Below, in pieces: positions 13,772-14,747 of a DNA stretch of 14,747 bases; position 1 is the stretch's first letter, and each line of letters starts with the position of its first letter. Made by a program: the position numbers and the translations under genes. Below the pieces are notes generated by a model, which was given only the letters and a program-made list of their open reading frames with translations, was not told where the DNA came from and ran no database searches. Source of the DNA: Pedosphaera sp. (lineage in GTDB: Bacteria; Verrucomicrobiota; Verrucomicrobiia; Limisphaerales; UBA9464); the NCBI GenBank assembly GCA_009695405.1, contig SIAZ01000065.1:1-14747 (forward strand), given 5' to 3'.

Positions 13772-13838
13772 TTCGGACGTTATTAAATAAGAATTATCTA
13801 TAAGGACCTAAATACGCCGAGCTATCGAAAACTAACAT

Positions 13839-14042
13839 TTGATCACAAAAACAGTAGGTTGCTCGGAACTTCTCAGCAGACCTCAACTCGCCGCAAAACT
13901 TGGCGTCTCTTCTCGGACGATTGCCTCTTGGGACTTAATGGGGCTGATCCCGCGGATTAAAATTGGGGCGACCGTTCGGTACAGCTTAGAAGATGTCGTC
14001 ACTTGGGCGAAGCGCTGCGAACCAAAGCAAGGATTCAAGTGA
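13839..14042 (+). CDS. Excisionase/AlpA-like helix-turn-helix protein
   Basis: This is a 67-residue HTH_17/MerR-type DNA-binding protein. After a short N-terminus comes LSRPQLAAKLGVSSRTIASW, the helix-turn-helix, then GLIPRIKIGATVRYSLEDVV, the wing and closing helix typical of excisionases and AlpA-type activators. Such proteins control excision or transcription in prophages and islands. The start is a TTG at 13839: a TAA lies two codons upstream, and no ATG occurs before the HTH. No clear Shine-Dalgarno is present. The stop TGA overlaps the GTG of the next small gene. Its place between a recombinase and a primase fits a role in the element's excision or regulation. Confidence 0.8.
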   Translation: MITKTVGCSELLSRPQLAAKLGVSSRTIASWDLMGLIPRIKIGATVRYSLEDVVTWAKRCEPKQGFK

Positions 14043-14170
14043 AGCGCCCACGCAAAGTCCGCGGGGTGAGCAGATCTGGAATGGTTCGCATCGAGAAAAT
14101 TCTCGCTGGAGCTTGGCCGCCGCGCCGGCGAGCTGAAGCCATTCAAAAGAATCAGGAGGAGGGTCGATGA
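14039..14170 (+). CDS. Small basic 43-residue ORF between HTH and primase
   Basis: GTG at 14039 overlaps the HTH gene's TGA (GTGA). The frame ends at a TGA (14168-14170) that overlaps the primase ATG (ATGA). The product is strongly basic, beginning KRPRKVRG, with IEKILAGAW and PPRRRAEAIQKN further on. I recognise no family. The double overlap and continuous opening support a translated, coupled gene. An internal ATG (14081) would give a 29-residue form. Alternatively the frame only serves to carry ribosomes to the primase start. Confidence 0.5.
   Translation: MKRPRKVRGVSRSGMVRIEKILAGAWPPRRRAEAIQKNQEEGR
14152..14169 (+). promoter_or_regulatory. Ribosome binding site of the primase
   Basis: CAGGAGGAGGG lies just before the ATG at 14167, with GGAGG cores at suitable spacing. 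It is the strongest Shine-Dalgarno in this part of the window and fixes the primase start. Confidence 0.65.
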
Positions 14171-14747
14171 GCCTCTCAGAAGCTCTTAAGGCCGCTCGCC
14201 ACGGGAAGACATCGAGCCTTCTTTGCCCAAGCCACGACGACAAATCACCGAGCTTAAGCGTGATGCCGGCAAACGGCGACGGTTGGCTACGGCTCAGATG
14301 CCACGGGGGGTGTTCCATCGATCAGGTTCTTAGCGCGGAAAACCTAAGCCGAAAGGATCTTGCACCGATCAAAGAAATGGGAGTTAGGCCGGCCGCTAGA
14401 CGGGTGGTCAAAACCTACGCTTACATCGACGAAAATGGGCACCTCTTGTTTGAGGTTTGCAGGTACGAGCCGAAGGATTTTCGCCAGCGCCGCCCCGACG
14501 GGGCCGGTGGATGGATCTGGAATACCGAAGGCACGCGCAAGGTTCTTTTTTACCTGCCGGCGGTAATAGCTACCGTTGCCAACAACGAAACGGTTTTTCT
14601 GGTTGAAGGTGAGAAGGATGCCGAGAGTTTAATTCTCAAAGGGCTCGCCGCTACTTGCAATTCGGGCGGGGCAGGGAAGTGGTTGCCGGCCTATTCCGAA
14701 ACGCTCCGAGGGGCCGATGTGATCATCGTCCCGGATAACGATGAAGC
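14167..14747 (+). CDS. Phage/plasmid-type DNA primase with CHC2 zinc finger and TOPRIM domain (partial)
   Basis: 193 codons are visible before the window ends. The N-terminus carries a CHC2-type zinc ribbon: CPSHDD with Cys20 and His23, then LRCHGGCS with Cys45 and Cys49. Residues 81-135 (KTYAYIDENGHLLFEV, then YEPKDFRQRRPDG) are the linker region usual in phage and plasmid primases. The TOPRIM domain starts with VFLVEGEKDAESL (143-155, Glu147) and reaches the acidic pair VPDND (Asp190, Asp192). Such enzymes make RNA primers; in mobile elements a helicase or ATPase domain often follows, and any such part would lie outside. Its start overlaps the 43-residue gene, so HTH, small gene and primase form one coupled operon. 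It is probably the replication gene of the element. Confidence 0.9.
   Translation, partial: MSLSEALKAARHGKTSSLLCPSHDDKSPSLSVMPANGDGWLRLRCHGGCSIDQVLSAENLSRKDLAPIKEMGVRPAARRVVKTYAYIDENGHLLFEVCRYEPKDFRQRRPDGAGGWIWNTEGTRKVLFYLPAVIATVANNETVFLVEGEKDAESLILKGLAATCNSGGAGKWLPAYSETLRGADVIIVPDNDE

Larger units (their letters stand above)
13302..14747. mobile_element. Left end of an integrated element (island, satellite or plasmid-like)
   Basis: Recombinase remnant, AT-rich control region, excisionase-like HTH gene, small gene and primase follow each other on one strand. This is the usual order at the integrase end of phage satellites and integrative elements. The recombinase has lost its N-terminal part towards the side where an IS66 end lies, suggesting that a deletion or insertion removed the outer edge and its attachment site. 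The other end lies beyond the window. Confidence 0.65.

Noticed and set aside
13173..13838. tRNA gene or attachment site as the island's insertion target
   Set aside because: No tRNA-like cloverleaf or GTTCGAATC-type T-arm was seen beside the recombinase remnant.
14416..14424. TACGCTTAC as the missing left repeat of the IS66 element
   Set aside because: It matches only 9 nt, sits inside conserved primase codons and lacks the flanking GTACTGGG duplication.

Overview
The window looks chromosomal and bacterial, most likely from Verrucomicrobiota or the neighbouring Planctomycetota. That placement is inferred from three things: a C-terminal haem-binding domain of the Pirellula/Verrucomicrobium type behind a PQQ-type dehydrogenase, a tyrosine-recombinase fragment of the style common in that phylum, and relics of IS66, DUF4143-ATPase and formylglycine-generating-enzyme genes. 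No rRNA, tRNA or CRISPR array was seen.

Left part, minus strand (1-2900): terC (TerC/Alx-type membrane protein) is followed by recJ (single-strand exonuclease) with an ATGA overlap. A third open frame runs off the left edge. A 224-nt divergent intergenic region separates this operon from the next.

Plus-strand operon (3125-8233): a short ribosome hibernation factor, a metal-dependent amidohydrolase of the adenosine/aminofutalosine-deaminase type, an SDR (FabG-like) reductase, bioF and bioA. The genes are tightly packed (3-nt gap, 4-nt GTGA overlap, 20-nt gap, 4-nt TTGA overlap), and three of the five use GTG or TTG starts. BioF and BioA catalyse consecutive steps of biotin synthesis; bioB, bioD and bioC/bioH are not in the window.

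Middle (8234-9022): a low-confidence 95-codon frame, then a badly decayed, frame-broken fragment of a formylglycine-generating-enzyme domain. After this comes a large minus-strand gene (9023 to about 11809) for a membrane-anchored or exported protein that fuses a PQQ sugar-dehydrogenase propeller, an SO2930/HNE_0200-type dihaem domain and a TIGR02603-type monohaem domain (three CxxCH sites).

Right part (about 11916-13300) is a gene graveyard: a DUF4143 ATPase C-terminus with a nonsense codon and frameshifts, roughly 500 nt without a recognisable gene, and the right end of an IS66-family element. To its right lies what appears to be the truncated left end of an integrated genetic element: the C-terminal part of a tyrosine recombinase, an AT-rich control region with dyads and direct repeats, an excisionase/AlpA-like HTH protein, an overlooked 43-codon gene overlapping both neighbours, and a CHC2/TOPRIM primase cut off by the window edge. 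I see no complete new system, but this island and the multi-haem fusion are the parts most worth following.
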